A DNA stretch of 64,000 bases, taken from Candidatus Latescibacterota bacterium. GTDB taxonomy: Bacteria; Latescibacterota; UBA2968; GCA-2709665. The notes beneath the pieces were generated by a model. That model did not search any database and was not told where the DNA came from. It was given only the letters and a program-made list of their open reading frames with translations. Positions 8,652 through 18,837 of this stretch are shown one piece after another (the first letter of the stretch is position 1; each line of letters opens with the position of its first letter). Made by a program: the position numbers and the translations under genes. The stretch spans positions 1 to 64,000 of the forward strand of contig JAGWBX010000028.1 of the NCBI GenBank assembly GCA_021295655.1, given 5' to 3'.

Positions 8652-11027
8652 ATGAGCGCAAAACTTCCTGGATGGGAATTTATGCAGATCTCCGGCGACC
8701 GTGTCAGCCCGCCCTGGAGGCGGATGATCAGGCGACAGGGATGGTCGCTTGCGGTATGCGCGATGTTTGCGTGGGCCGGCCTGACGCAGGTGCAGGCCGG
8801 AGATAACGAAGCACTGGCCCGCGCAGAGGCGTTTTACAACCAGGCGGTTGCACGGGAGGCGGAGGGGGCATCCGCGCAGGCGGCCGAATTGTTTCAGTCT
8901 GCCATCGACGCTTACAACAAACACGCGCCTTCCTACGTGGGTCTTGGACACATCCATCTCGCACGGAGCGACCTGGATGCCGCCGAAGCGATGTTCCGGC
9001 AGGCGCTTCGCAAGAAGAAACGGTTTGCGCCGGCCTTCAACGGCCTGGGCCTCGTCTACGGGCGCCGGCCAAAAGCCCTTCGTCAGGCGATCGATGCGTT
9101 TCGGAACGCGCTCCGGGCGGATAAATCCTATGTTGAAGCGCAGTACAATCTGGCTGAGACGTACCGGCGATTCGGCAGCAGCGAAACGCTCGGCGCCTAC
9201 CGCAAGGTGGCTAAAATGGATTCCGGCCACCCGGACGCGCTGTTCCGGATCGGCGTGATTGAAGAATCGAAGGGCAAGTACGGGAAAGCCGAAAAAGCCT
9301 ACCTGAATCAGATTTCGGTGAACCCACACCACTACGAGGCCCGGTTACACCTTGGAATCGTCCTGAAACTGCAGGACCGGACCGATCAGGCAATCACTGA
9401 ACTGAAGCCGGTTGTCCGGAACACGAACCGGCACCAGCGGCGGGCGGTGCTGGAACTGGCGGATATCCACCAGAGGCGTCGGGATTTCGATCGTTCACAG
9501 GCGTTGTTCGAAGCCTATATCAACCGTCTGGAACCGGAGGAACAGCGGCTATACTACGATTTGAGCCTGGTTTCCAAACCTTCGGACGATTCCAGCAGCA
9601 GATCGCTGGACGAACTGAAGGTCGCGGCAGAGGAATTCTGGATCTGGCAGGACCCGGCGCCGGTATCGGCGGCAAATGAGAGGTTGGTAGAACATTATCG
9701 CCGCGTGGCCCTGGCAAGGGAGAAACACGGGGAGCACAAATTCCCATGGGACGATCGCGGGGAAGTTTACGTGCGTTTCGGGGAACCGGATCACGTCAGC
9801 CATTCCGGAGACGTCCGGTTCGAGACGGACCCCCGGGTGCTGGTGGTCAAGGAACGCCTGGTTGCGTCGGCGGGGGCGGCTGCGGCGAGGCTGATAATAG
9901 ACGAAGTCCAGTCCCAGGGAGAGGTTGCCCAGTCGTCCATACCGGGTCGGCCGGTCTCGTCCATACTGGGTCGGCCGGTCTATCCCGTGGGTGGCATATG
10001 GGAATACTGGATTTATACCGGCGTCGGGCAGGGCATCGAAATGACCTTCGTGCAACCGAATTTTCCCGGACCGTACGAGTTCGCGAGAATGCCTCTGGGC
10101 ACCGGTCGGATCACGAGAATCTGGCAGAGAATGAACCCCAAGACGGTGATGCTCAATCAGGTGGCCCGGCAGCCGGCCGCCTATCGGCCCACGTTTGCCA
10201 CGGGACCGCTGGACTTTTATTTCTACACGGCCTCGTTTCGGGGTGAGGATAACAAGACGGCGATGGAGGTCTATTACGGGATTCCAACCCGGGAACTGGC
10301 GTATCGCGACGGCCACCTCGGGCGGCTCGCGACCCTTGTCCGGGGCGTTGCTGTCTACGACGGCGACAACAGGCTCGTGCATCGTTCCGACGACGAGATG
10401 AACCTTCTGGCTTCCGGCGCGGTGGATACCTCTGCGGGGACATTCATTCCGGAGATAGATCGCTTGCTGTTGCCGCCGGGGGCCTACCGTGTGGACGTGC
10501 AGGTGATGGACCGTAATTCAGGCAGGACGCAGATATACAGGGAAGATCGCATCCTGAAGGCGTATCCGGCGGCGCCGCTTTCACTGAGCGAGGTGGAAAT
10601 GGGCGCTCGTATCCACGTGGCCGATCGGGGACGCTTCGTAAAGGGCGATATCGAAGTGATCCCTATGGCGTCCAGGGCGTACCGGCCTGGCGAACCGGTG
10701 TTCATATATTACGAGATTTACAACCTCGCACGAGACGAATTCGGGGCAACGCGATATCGCATTTCCTACCGGATTCGGTCTTTGCGCAGGACAAACGTGG
10801 GCGCGCGGATAATGGGCGGCCTGGGGCGGTTGATCGGGAAGCGCGAGGACGGCAACGTCATCAGCATCGAATACGATCATGTCGGAACCCGTCCGGACGA
10901 AAGGGCGTACCTCGAGCTGGACATGGGAACGACCGTACCGGGACGGCAACTGTTGACCATTATGGTCACCGACGAAAACAGCGGCCAGACGGGCCGGTCG
11001 GCCATCAGTTTCGACATACGACAATAA
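8652..11027 (+). CDS. TPR-containing secreted protein with a GWxTD domain
   Basis: Signal-like N-terminus (WSLAVCAMFAWAGLTQVQAG), multiple TPRs, then FPWDDRGEVYVRFGEPDHV...GGIWEYWIYTGVGQGIEMTF. Confidence 0.8.
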   Translation: MSAKLPGWEFMQISGDRVSPPWRRMIRRQGWSLAVCAMFAWAGLTQVQAGDNEALARAEAFYNQAVAREAEGASAQAAELFQSAIDAYNKHAPSYVGLGHIHLARSDLDAAEAMFRQALRKKKRFAPAFNGLGLVYGRRPKALRQAIDAFRNALRADKSYVEAQYNLAETYRRFGSSETLGAYRKVAKMDSGHPDALFRIGVIEESKGKYGKAEKAYLNQISVNPHHYEARLHLGIVLKLQDRTDQAITELKPVVRNTNRHQRRAVLELADIHQRRRDFDRSQALFEAYINRLEPEEQRLYYDLSLVSKPSDDSSSRSLDELKVAAEEFWIWQDPAPVSAANERLVEHYRRVALAREKHGEHKFPWDDRGEVYVRFGEPDHVSHSGDVRFETDPRVLVVKERLVASAGAAAARLIIDEVQSQGEVAQSSIPGRPVSSILGRPVYPVGGIWEYWIYTGVGQGIEMTFVQPNFPGPYEFARMPLGTGRITRIWQRMNPKTVMLNQVARQPAAYRPTFATGPLDFYFYTASFRGEDNKTAMEVYYGIPTRELAYRDGHLGRLATLVRGVAVYDGDNRLVHRSDDEMNLLASGAVDTSAGTFIPEIDRLLLPPGAYRVDVQVMDRNSGRTQIYREDRILKAYPAAPLSLSEVEMGARIHVADRGRFVKGDIEVIPMASRAYRPGEPVFIYYEIYNLARDEFGATRYRISYRIRSLRRTNVGARIMGGLGRLIGKREDGNVISIEYDHVGTRPDERAYLELDMGTTVPGRQLLTIMVTDENSGQTGRSAISFDIRQ
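9933..9980 (+). repeat. 24-bp in-frame tandem duplication inside the GWxTD gene
   Basis: TCGTCCATACCGGGTCGGCCGGTC followed by TCGTCCATACTGGGTCGGCCGGTC; encodes SSIPGRPV SSILGRPV. Confidence 0.9.
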
Positions 11028-11089
11028 CTATCGTCCCCGGTTTGTAAGCCGCAACCACGTAACAAACCGGTTTGCGGATTCCAGGAGCA

Positions 11090-12439
11090 ATGGACATGCG
11101 GGAGTTCACGGTTGCCAGGATGCGCGGTGACGCGGCGTCAATCTTTGACAGGGCCGTGGCGGCCGTGGACGCGCAGGAATGCGTGAAGCGTTTCGTGAAA
11201 CTGCAGGGACGGACGCTTCGGATCGGAGGGGTGGACTACGATCTCGAATCCTTCGAACGGGTGCTGGTGGTGGGAACCGGAAAGGCGTCGCCCCGGATGG
11301 GTGTGGCGCTGGAGGAAGCGTTGGGCGACCGGATTTCGGACGGGGTCATCAATACCAAGTACGAGCATTCGGAGCCGCTTCGCAGAATACGAACCGTGGA
11401 GTGCGGCCATCCGGTACCCGATGAAGCGGGTGTGGGCGGGACCCGGGAAATCCTGAAAGTTCTGGAGGCGGCGGACGACGGGACGCTGGTGATCTGCCTG
11501 ATTTCCGGCGGCGGGTCGGCGCTGATGCCGGCGCCGTCCGAGGGCATTACGCTGCAGGAAAAACAGGACACGACCCGGCTGCTTCTCGAGTGCGGCGCCA
11601 ATATCGTGGAGTTGAATGCGGTCCGCAAACATCTGTCCCGTGTAAAGGGAGGGGGTCTCGCCCGGTCGGCGTTTCCGGCCACGGTCGTGTCTCTCATGTT
11701 GTCGGACGTCATCGGCGATCCGATGGACGTGATCGCGTCGGGTCCAACGGTGCCCGATACGTCCACGTTCAAGACATGCGTGGAGGTCATTCAAAAGTAC
11801 GAGGTTTCGAATCGCCTCCCTGAAGCGGTTCGGGCGCGATTCGAAGCAGGTGCGGCAGGCGAGATCCCGGAGACGCCAAAACCTGGAGACGCCGTCCTGC
11901 AGAGATGTCACAACGTCATCGTCGGCAGCAACGGTCTGGCGGTGGCTGCTGCCGCCGACCGCGCCCGGGATCTGGGTTATAATACGCTCGTGTTGTCCAC
12001 GCGCCTGGAGGGTGAGGCTCGAGAGATCGCTCACGTCTATTCGGCAATCGGCAAGGAAATTCTTACGTCGGGGGCGCCTGTGGCGGCTCCTGCATGCGTG
12101 ATTGCGGGCGGCGAGACAACCGTTACCGTTCGGGGCAACGGCAAAGGAGGGCGCAACCAGGAACTGGTGCTTGCGGGCGCCATGCATCTGTCCGGATGGG
12201 AAGGTACGGTACTGTTCAGCGGCGGGACGGATGGAACCGACGGCCCCACGGACGCGGCCGGGGCGATCGCGGATGCCGAAACGATCGGGCGCGCACAATC
12301 TGCGGGGCTTTCCGCTATGGAATCGTTAAAGGACAACGACGCGTACCACTTCTTCAAGCCGCTGGGCGACCTGGTGATGACCGGCCCAACGGGAACCAAC
12401 GTCGCGGACGTGGCATTCGTCATGGTTGGGGCGACGTAG
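11090..12439 (+). CDS. glycerate 2-kinase, MOFRL family
   Basis: VLVVGTGKASPRMGVALEEALG, CGHPVPDEAGVGGTREIL, ISGGGSALMPAPSEGITL, NAVRKHLSRVKGGGLA, GGETTVTVRGNGKGGRNQELVL, SGGTDGTDGPTDAAGA. Confidence 0.92.
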   Translation: MDMREFTVARMRGDAASIFDRAVAAVDAQECVKRFVKLQGRTLRIGGVDYDLESFERVLVVGTGKASPRMGVALEEALGDRISDGVINTKYEHSEPLRRIRTVECGHPVPDEAGVGGTREILKVLEAADDGTLVICLISGGGSALMPAPSEGITLQEKQDTTRLLLECGANIVELNAVRKHLSRVKGGGLARSAFPATVVSLMLSDVIGDPMDVIASGPTVPDTSTFKTCVEVIQKYEVSNRLPEAVRARFEAGAAGEIPETPKPGDAVLQRCHNVIVGSNGLAVAAAADRARDLGYNTLVLSTRLEGEAREIAHVYSAIGKEILTSGAPVAAPACVIAGGETTVTVRGNGKGGRNQELVLAGAMHLSGWEGTVLFSGGTDGTDGPTDAAGAIADAETIGRAQSAGLSAMESLKDNDAYHFFKPLGDLVMTGPTGTNVADVAFVMVGAT

Positions 12440-12515
12440 GCGGATGAAACGCCATCAGGCGCGTCCGGATTGGGAAACGTGTTGGCTCAGGCTTTTCCCG
12501 GGACCCGGCCTGGCT

Positions 12516-13403
12516 TCAGGTCTCCGTATTGACAATGGCGACGCCGATCCCCACCATGAGCACGCTGATCAGAAGCGTCGCCGAGATCGCCTCTCCCAGC
12601 AGCACGGCGCTGAACACGACGCCCACGACGGGTGTAACGAAACCGAACACCCCGAGGCGACTGGCTCTATAGCGTCGCAGGAGCGTTACCGAAACCAGAA
12701 AACAGAAACCGGCAACCACGAGACCCTGGTAGATGATCGCACTGGCGATGCCCGGGCTGATCACAGCGGTATTCAGGTCCTCCAGCAGGGCACTCAGCAG
12801 AATGAACACCGGCAGGCTGAGCGCGGCCTGCCATAGAAGAAGACGGGCGGGATGGATGTATTGGGTCAGTTTCTTGGTATAGACCTGCCTGGCGCCAAGC
12901 AGCAGACCGCTCGTCAGAACCATCACGTCTCCCGGCAGATAGCCGAGGCGTCCACCGGTCATGCTTTCAACGAACACGAGCACCACACCCGCAAAGGAGA
13001 GGGTCATTCCTGCAATCTTGAGGCTGCTTAGCCGGTCTCCAGGCATGAACAGGTGGGCGAACACCGCTGTAAAAAACGGGTACGTGGATATAAAGACGGT
13101 CGACCGGCCGGCCGTCGTTATATTCGTGCCGGCATTGAGCAGATAGATTTGCGCGACAAAAAGCAGAACCAGCTGAAACAGACCTCGTCTTTCGCCCGGT
13201 CCGGGCCGGAGTGGGACGCCGGAGAAGAACGCCCACGGGATTAAAGCCAACCCGCCCAGAAGAAAGCGGGCGGCCGCCAGCGCCAGCGGCGGAAGGCCGT
13301 CCAGAGCGATTTTGATGGCAATGGAGTTGCCTCCCCACAGGACGGCGGTGAGCAGGGCGAGGCTGCCGGCCTGAAGGGTCAGGCGTTCGTTGAGCACGTT
13401 CAC
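12516..13403 (-). CDS. EamA/DMT-family transporter
   Basis: Likely GTG start at 13403 (VNVLNERLTLQAGSLALLTAVLWGGNSIAIKIAL...), about 10 hydrophobic segments; the longer ORF to 14045 has a non-protein-like N-terminus. Confidence 0.85.
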   Translation of the reverse strand: MNVLNERLTLQAGSLALLTAVLWGGNSIAIKIALDGLPPLALAAARFLLGGLALIPWAFFSGVPLRPGPGERRGLFQLVLLFVAQIYLLNAGTNITTAGRSTVFISTYPFFTAVFAHLFMPGDRLSSLKIAGMTLSFAGVVLVFVESMTGGRLGYLPGDVMVLTSGLLLGARQVYTKKLTQYIHPARLLLWQAALSLPVFILLSALLEDLNTAVISPGIASAIIYQGLVVAGFCFLVSVTLLRRYRASRLGVFGFVTPVVGVVFSAVLLGEAISATLLISVLMVGIGVAIVNTET

Positions 13404-14023
13404 GGCGCCGGTGTCCGATTGGCGGGGAAGCGACGGCGAACGAGAACATAGCCGATACCCAGCGGCACGAGAAACCACGCCAACTGCAGCGTGCCCGCCG
13501 CTGTACCTGCCTGCCCGAACGCCCCGCAGAGGATCAGGACGTTGCAGACGTAAGCAGGCGCGGGTGGTGCGCAGGAAACGCCGATCCGCTGGAGGAGACG
13601 ATCGAACCGCGCGGGGCGAATGCTCTTGAGGTGGTTTCCAACGAGGATGGCGGCCAGTGAAAGCAGGCCTGCAAAGAGGTTCGTCCCACGGTCGATCCAC
13701 CCCAGCCCGATGCCCAGCAACAGGAGGTGGCTGTATCCGAACAGAAGGACCGCGCCGTTCCGGAACGGATCGTAGAGGCCGACGTCCTTCAATTGACGCA
13801 CGCGGTTTCTGTCGACATAAGGGATCAAGCGAAAGAAGAGATAGACGAGGGTCATTGCGCCGGGATGCAGAAAAACGCCTGCGCGTTTGTTCAACTCGGC
13901 GTCGATCCGTCCGAACGCGTCCCAGTGTACCGGTATCCGTTCCGGAAGATGGTCGTAGGCCAGGTAGCTCGCCAGAAGCGCGAGCAGGATACCGGCAATT
14001 GGATCCCGTTGAAGGATGTTCAT
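13400..14023 (-). CDS. DUF1648/SdpI-like membrane protein
   Basis: MNILQRDPIAGILLALLASYLAYDHLPERIPVHWDAFGRID, several TM segments; 4-bp overlap with the DMT start. Confidence 0.7.
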   Translation of the reverse strand: MNILQRDPIAGILLALLASYLAYDHLPERIPVHWDAFGRIDAELNKRAGVFLHPGAMTLVYLFFRLIPYVDRNRVRQLKDVGLYDPFRNGAVLLFGYSHLLLLGIGLGWIDRGTNLFAGLLSLAAILVGNHLKSIRPARFDRLLQRIGVSCAPPAPAYVCNVLILCGAFGQAGTAAGTLQLAWFLVPLGIGYVLVRRRFPANRTPAP

Positions 14024-14317
14024 GCTGGGAGGACCGGGGGGCCACGGGCGTGGACGTCGCGGGTCGGAGGATTCCGGTCGGAAGTCGCCGTTGGAGGCCG
14101 GGTTACTATTGTCGCCGTGAGATTGATGCGCCGGCGGGCAGCGCGGCTGGTACACCTGAGAATAGCAACCCGCCGCACCGCGTCAGGCGAATCGATAACC
14201 TCGGCATAATAAAGGGATTCCAGGAACATGTCAAGGTATTCAAGCGTGAACGGAACCGGAGCGAATTGTGGTCATCGGGGACGATTTCGGAATAACCTAT
14301 CAAATGGAGGCGGTCGG

Positions 14318-15949
14318 TTGAAACGGACGATTGCTGCAGTCTGTTGCCTGGTTCTCTGGTGTGAGGGCGCAACTGCCAGGGACTTTCTGGCGGAAATCGG
14401 CGCCCATGGTGCTCACGGACGAGCCGATTCCGCGCTGGTCACGGCCCGGCTGTTCGCGAAGACATTTCCGGACAGCGCGAACGCTCACGGCGTCCTCGGC
14501 ATGGTATACGCGCAGTTGGGGCAGCCGGAAGGCGCAGTCGAGGCCTTTGAGACGGCGATTGATCTTGGGCCGAATCTTGAAGCACCGTACGACGCGCTGT
14601 TCAGGATCCATGCACAACTAAACCGGGGTCGCGAAGCGCTGGACGTATTGAACCGGGGATTAACGCAGATTCCGAATTCCGTACTCCTGCTGATGGACAG
14701 GGCGATACTCTATCAGGAGGCCGGCAATCCAGGTCTGGCGGTACAGGACCTCAGAGCCGCGATTTCGCTGGATCCCGGAAATATCGAAGCCTACCAGTCT
14801 CTGGCGGGGCTGCATGTCGCGCTGAAGGACCCCAATAAGGCGCTTTCCGTTTTCGATGAGGGATTGAAGAACAACCCTGAAAGCGTCGTCCTGATGATCA
14901 ATCAGGGGCAGATCTACGGGGCGTTGGGTAAACCTCAGGAAGCGAATCAACTGTACGAACGCGCGATAATGGTGCTGGAGAAGGAACTCGAGAAGAATCC
15001 GAACGATGTTTCGCTGCTGGTTAACAAGGGCGCCATTTACCATTCGATGCGGCGGACCGCGTCAGCCTTCGCCGCATACCGGCAGGCTGCTTCTATAGCG
15101 CCGGACGACCCTGAGGTGCATCGTTCCATGGGTCAGATGGCGGCCGAGGTGGACTCGCTGGACGTTGCGCGGAAAGCCTGGGAGAAGGTGTCTCAGTTGG
15201 AGCCACGTGATCTGGATACACGATCAGCGCTCGCGCGGCTGTATACGGTTCAGCAGGAATGGGACCTCGCGCTGAACGAGTATCGGTTACTCCTGGAGAT
15301 AGCGCCTGAGTCGCAACGTGCGCGTCTCGAGTACGGTGTCGCGCAGGTTTATCTGCAGAAGGGCGACATGGCGCAGGCAAAGACGGCACTGGAAGCAGCG
15401 ATCAGTTCGAACCCGAACGTCCTGGAGCCTTACGGTGATCTTGCCCTGATCTACGCGGGACAGCAGGACCTGGACTCGGCCATTGTGGTCTACAACAGGG
15501 CATTGGCGGTGGATTCCACGAATGCTGGCGTTCTCTTCAACATCGGTCTTGCCCGAACGTCGAGGCGGGAGTTCGATCAGGCCAAGCGTGCCTTCGAAAA
15601 AGCCCTTGTATACAGCCCGAACGAAGAAATCGCGGGCGCGGCACAGATGAAAATTGACGAAATCGAGGGGATACAGTCGGGAAAGCTCTGGGCGTACCAT
15701 ATTCTCGTGGAAACCGAAGTGGAGGCCCGGGAAATCCTGAATAAGCTCAAGTCGGGCGAGGATTTCAGAGTACTTGCGCGCCAGCACTCCAGCGATTCCT
15801 CTGCGGAAACCGGGGGCGACCTGGGGTTCTTTTCGCCAGGCGATTTGAATCCGGCGTTTGAGGAAGCGGTGCTGAAATTGCGGGTGGGTGAGACCAGCGG
15901 GGTCGTTCATACACCCCTGGGTTATCACATTATCAGGCGGCTGAACTGA
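14318..15949 (+). CDS. secreted TPR protein with C-terminal parvulin-type (PpiC) peptidyl-prolyl isomerase domain
   Basis: Probable TTG start with GGAGG upstream; signal peptide LKRTIAAVCCLVLWCEGATA; about 10 TPRs; C-terminus AYHILVETEVEAREILNKLKSGEDFRVLARQHSSDSSAETGGDLGFFSPGDLNPAFEEAVLKLRVGETSGVVHTPLGYHIIRRL. Confidence 0.85.
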   Translation: MKRTIAAVCCLVLWCEGATARDFLAEIGAHGAHGRADSALVTARLFAKTFPDSANAHGVLGMVYAQLGQPEGAVEAFETAIDLGPNLEAPYDALFRIHAQLNRGREALDVLNRGLTQIPNSVLLLMDRAILYQEAGNPGLAVQDLRAAISLDPGNIEAYQSLAGLHVALKDPNKALSVFDEGLKNNPESVVLMINQGQIYGALGKPQEANQLYERAIMVLEKELEKNPNDVSLLVNKGAIYHSMRRTASAFAAYRQAASIAPDDPEVHRSMGQMAAEVDSLDVARKAWEKVSQLEPRDLDTRSALARLYTVQQEWDLALNEYRLLLEIAPESQRARLEYGVAQVYLQKGDMAQAKTALEAAISSNPNVLEPYGDLALIYAGQQDLDSAIVVYNRALAVDSTNAGVLFNIGLARTSRREFDQAKRAFEKALVYSPNEEIAGAAQMKIDEIEGIQSGKLWAYHILVETEVEAREILNKLKSGEDFRVLARQHSSDSSAETGGDLGFFSPGDLNPAFEEAVLKLRVGETSGVVHTPLGYHIIRRLN

Positions 15950-17224
15950 TGACCGGACGTTTTGCCGGAATGGGCGACGAGGCCTCTGGATCGTCGCCCG
16001 TTTTGTACGCGGGTAAGGGCGCGAGAAGGACCAAAGTGCTTTTTCTAACCGGTTGTACGGGGCGGGGAGGAGCCGGTAACAGTCTCTTCTACCTGTTGAA
16101 ACATCTCGATCCCGCCGCGCTCGAGCCCCTGGTCGTCATGCCCAACGAAGGCGTGTTGAAAAGCAGGCTTGAGGAGATCCGGGTGCCATACCGTATCGAA
16201 CCCCGGTTGAAGGAGCGCCTGGCGGAGATGCGGTTCCGGGGCCGGAACCGCATCTGCACAACGGCGTCGGTGATTCTGAACGCGATCGACGGCATACGGT
16301 TTACGTTCGATCTGGTTCGCATGGGCGCCCGGGAGAATGTAGGGGGTGAAGTTAATGGGCACAGTGGCCGGTGCGGTGTGCGGCACTCCGGTCATCTGGC
16401 ACTGCCGCACACTTTACGGAAAGACCTTCAGAGGATGGTTTTTCAACAGGCTTGCGCGCTCTGCGAGCGTGGCAAGAATTGTCGCGGTATCCGAGGCGTG
16501 CGCGGAAAATTTCCCGTCAGTAAAAGAAAAGGTCCAGGTTGTGTACAATGGCGTGGACCTGGTCAGTTTCAATCCTGAAACCGTTCAGGGGTGTGTGCGC
16601 AGGATGTACCGTATTGGCCCGGACGAAGTGGTTCTGGGATTCGTCGGGCGAATTGTCGAGTGGAAGGGCATCGATACCCTGCTGTCGGCGATGAAGCGTG
16701 TTCTGGCGCAACGCAAGGACGTCGTCCTGGTGGTTGTCGGCGGGAGCCCGCAGCGGTCGTTGGACCTCCTGGATCACTATCGACGCGAGGTGGCCAACGG
16801 GCGGTACTCGGGACGGGTCCTGTTTACGGGATTCCGTACCGACGTCCGTCCGTATCTGAAGGATATGGATGTCACGCTCGTACCATCCGTGGCGCCGGAC
16901 CCCTGTCCCCGAAGCGTTATCGAATCTCTGGCGCTTGGAACTCCGGTGGTCGGGTCTGCAACAGGCGGTGTCCCGGAGTTGATCAGGGATGGTTACAACG
17001 GATTCCTGGTGAAGCCGAACGACGCCTCGGGTCTCGCGGATGCCATCCTCAGGGTGATCGAGAACAGGGAATTGCGACGGCGAATGGGTTCGGCTGCCCG
17101 CGTTTCGGCGGTTCAGGGGCACGACGCTGTAGAAGTAGCCCGGCGAATACAGGAAATCATCCTTGAAACGCTTCGCGCGTCGCGTCCTCACGCGGGAGCA
17201 TTCCGCCTTGCTTTGAGCGGCTGA
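15949..17224 (+). pseudogene. GT4-family glycosyltransferase split by a frameshift near 16330-16350
   Basis: Frame 1 ORF carries the N-terminal half (KVLFLTGCTGRGGAGNSLFYLLKHLDP...IRFTFDLVRMGAREN); frame 2 ORF from 16346 carries VKLMGTVAGAVCGTPVIWHCR...VYNGVDLVSFNPE...GRIVEWKGIDTLLSAM...DPCPRSVIESLALGTPVVGSATGGVPELI. Confidence 0.75.
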
Positions 17225-17353
17225 TCCCGTCTCCGTCCGGCGCCGCGCTGCTTTTTCTTTCGAACGTTCAATATGCACAGCGGGTTGGTTTGTTTCGTGG
17301 CACGCCTTTCGCTGGTCTTCTACTTATTGCCTCATGAAGAAATATGATTCGAA

Positions 17354-18823
17354 ATGAAGATAGCATTGAAATTTTCGAATATTTTACTGTTTTTTCCGCA
17401 TAAATCCACACGCCGTATGTCCGGGAGGATGACGGGGGAGGCGTTGCAATTTTCCCACACATGTCGTAAAATTTCACACCTGACAAGGTTTCCTGTTTCA
17501 ATTGTCCTGGTCTGCGTTGTCGGGATCGGCATCCGCCCGTGTTATTCCGGATCCGGACAGCGCCCATACGATCTTGCCGGGTGCATACGGATGGCATTCG
17601 CGTCGAGCCCATCCATTCAGGCCGCCGAGACGGACCTGCAGATCGCGGAGAACAGGCTCCGGCAGGTATACGCTGCGCGATTTCTTCCCAGTCTGGATTT
17701 CACCTGGATGTTCGGGCCCTCGCCGGAGGCGAGAGGCGACGCGCTTACAGGGGTGAGCAACTGGCGGCAGATGAGTGTGTTTACGAGAACCGAACTTTCG
17801 ATGGTTCAGCCACTCTTCACCTTCGGAAAGCTCGATGCAGCGGTAGAAGCGGCATCCGGCGGGATTGGCGCGCAGCGCGCCGGACTTGAGAGGTCCCGAT
17901 TCGACCTGGAGCAGCAGGTCGCCAGGGCCTACTATCTGCTGCTACTGGCAAATCAGCTTCGGGCCCTGGCGCATGAGTCCCGGGCGGAGATCGACCGGGC
18001 ACGTCGAACGATCGCGGAAAAGCTGGAAGCCGATACGGGGGTTTATACGTATACGGATCTGCATCGTCTTGACAGGTTTGTGTACGACGTGGAGGAAAAT
18101 GCAAACAAGGTTTTCAAGAGTCAGGCACTCGCACGTTCGGCGCTCAGAATTCTCATCGGACTTCCTCAGTCCGATTCTCTTGTTCTCGCCGACGGAAGTC
18201 TGAAGCCGGTTGACGTTCAGATCCGTACACTGGCGCATTATCGGTCGCTTGTCGACGGGCGACCGGACCTGGCTCAGCTTCGTGAAGGGCTGCGGGTGCG
18301 GTCGGCACAGGCGCGTGCCGTCCGGACCGACCTGTTTCCGCAGGTTTTTCTGGCCGGGCGGTTCAAATACGGGTTTGCGCCGAACAGGGACCGCCAGCGG
18401 AACCCGTTTCTGAAAGACGAGTTCAACGTGACAGAATTGGGCGCCGTGCTTGGCTTCCGGCAGTCACTGTCATTCGCAAGTACGAGAGCGAAGGTTAAGG
18501 AAGCCCGTCTGGCCTACGAAAAACTCAGCTATCAGGCTCAGTTGGCTGTACAGGGCGCCCGGCTGGAGATTGAAGGCGCCTATCGGTCGCTTATTGAGGC
18601 GAAAGCCAATATCGGGGCGGCACGAGACGCCCGAAGGTCGACACGGCGGTGGTTCATTTCGGCAAGAGATGGATTCAATGCCGGGCTGGAGGAGGCGGGG
18701 GAGATGGTCGATGCGGTCAAGGAATACGGCATTATTCGCGCAAAGTACTATCAGGCCGTGTTGGAGTTCAATCTTGCCTGGGTGGCATTGCGGCGTGCGA
18801 CGGGTCATTCGATTCTGGAGTAA
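17354..18823 (+). CDS. TolC-family outer-membrane efflux protein
   Basis: YDLAGCIRMAFASSPSIQAAETDLQIAENRLRQVYAARFLPSLDF...; long helical repeats; start uncertain. Confidence 0.85.
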   Translation: MKIALKFSNILLFFPHKSTRRMSGRMTGEALQFSHTCRKISHLTRFPVSIVLVCVVGIGIRPCYSGSGQRPYDLAGCIRMAFASSPSIQAAETDLQIAENRLRQVYAARFLPSLDFTWMFGPSPEARGDALTGVSNWRQMSVFTRTELSMVQPLFTFGKLDAAVEAASGGIGAQRAGLERSRFDLEQQVARAYYLLLLANQLRALAHESRAEIDRARRTIAEKLEADTGVYTYTDLHRLDRFVYDVEENANKVFKSQALARSALRILIGLPQSDSLVLADGSLKPVDVQIRTLAHYRSLVDGRPDLAQLREGLRVRSAQARAVRTDLFPQVFLAGRFKYGFAPNRDRQRNPFLKDEFNVTELGAVLGFRQSLSFASTRAKVKEARLAYEKLSYQAQLAVQGARLEIEGAYRSLIEAKANIGAARDARRSTRRWFISARDGFNAGLEEAGEMVDAVKEYGIIRAKYYQAVLEFNLAWVALRRATGHSILE

Positions 18824-18837
18824 ATGGGGAGGGTGTA

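Noticed and set aside
12516-14045. 509-aa reading of the DMT transporter ORF
   Set aside because: The N-terminal ~214 codons are antisense-like and overlap the DUF1648-type gene; a GTG start at 13403 with a 4-bp overlap fits better.
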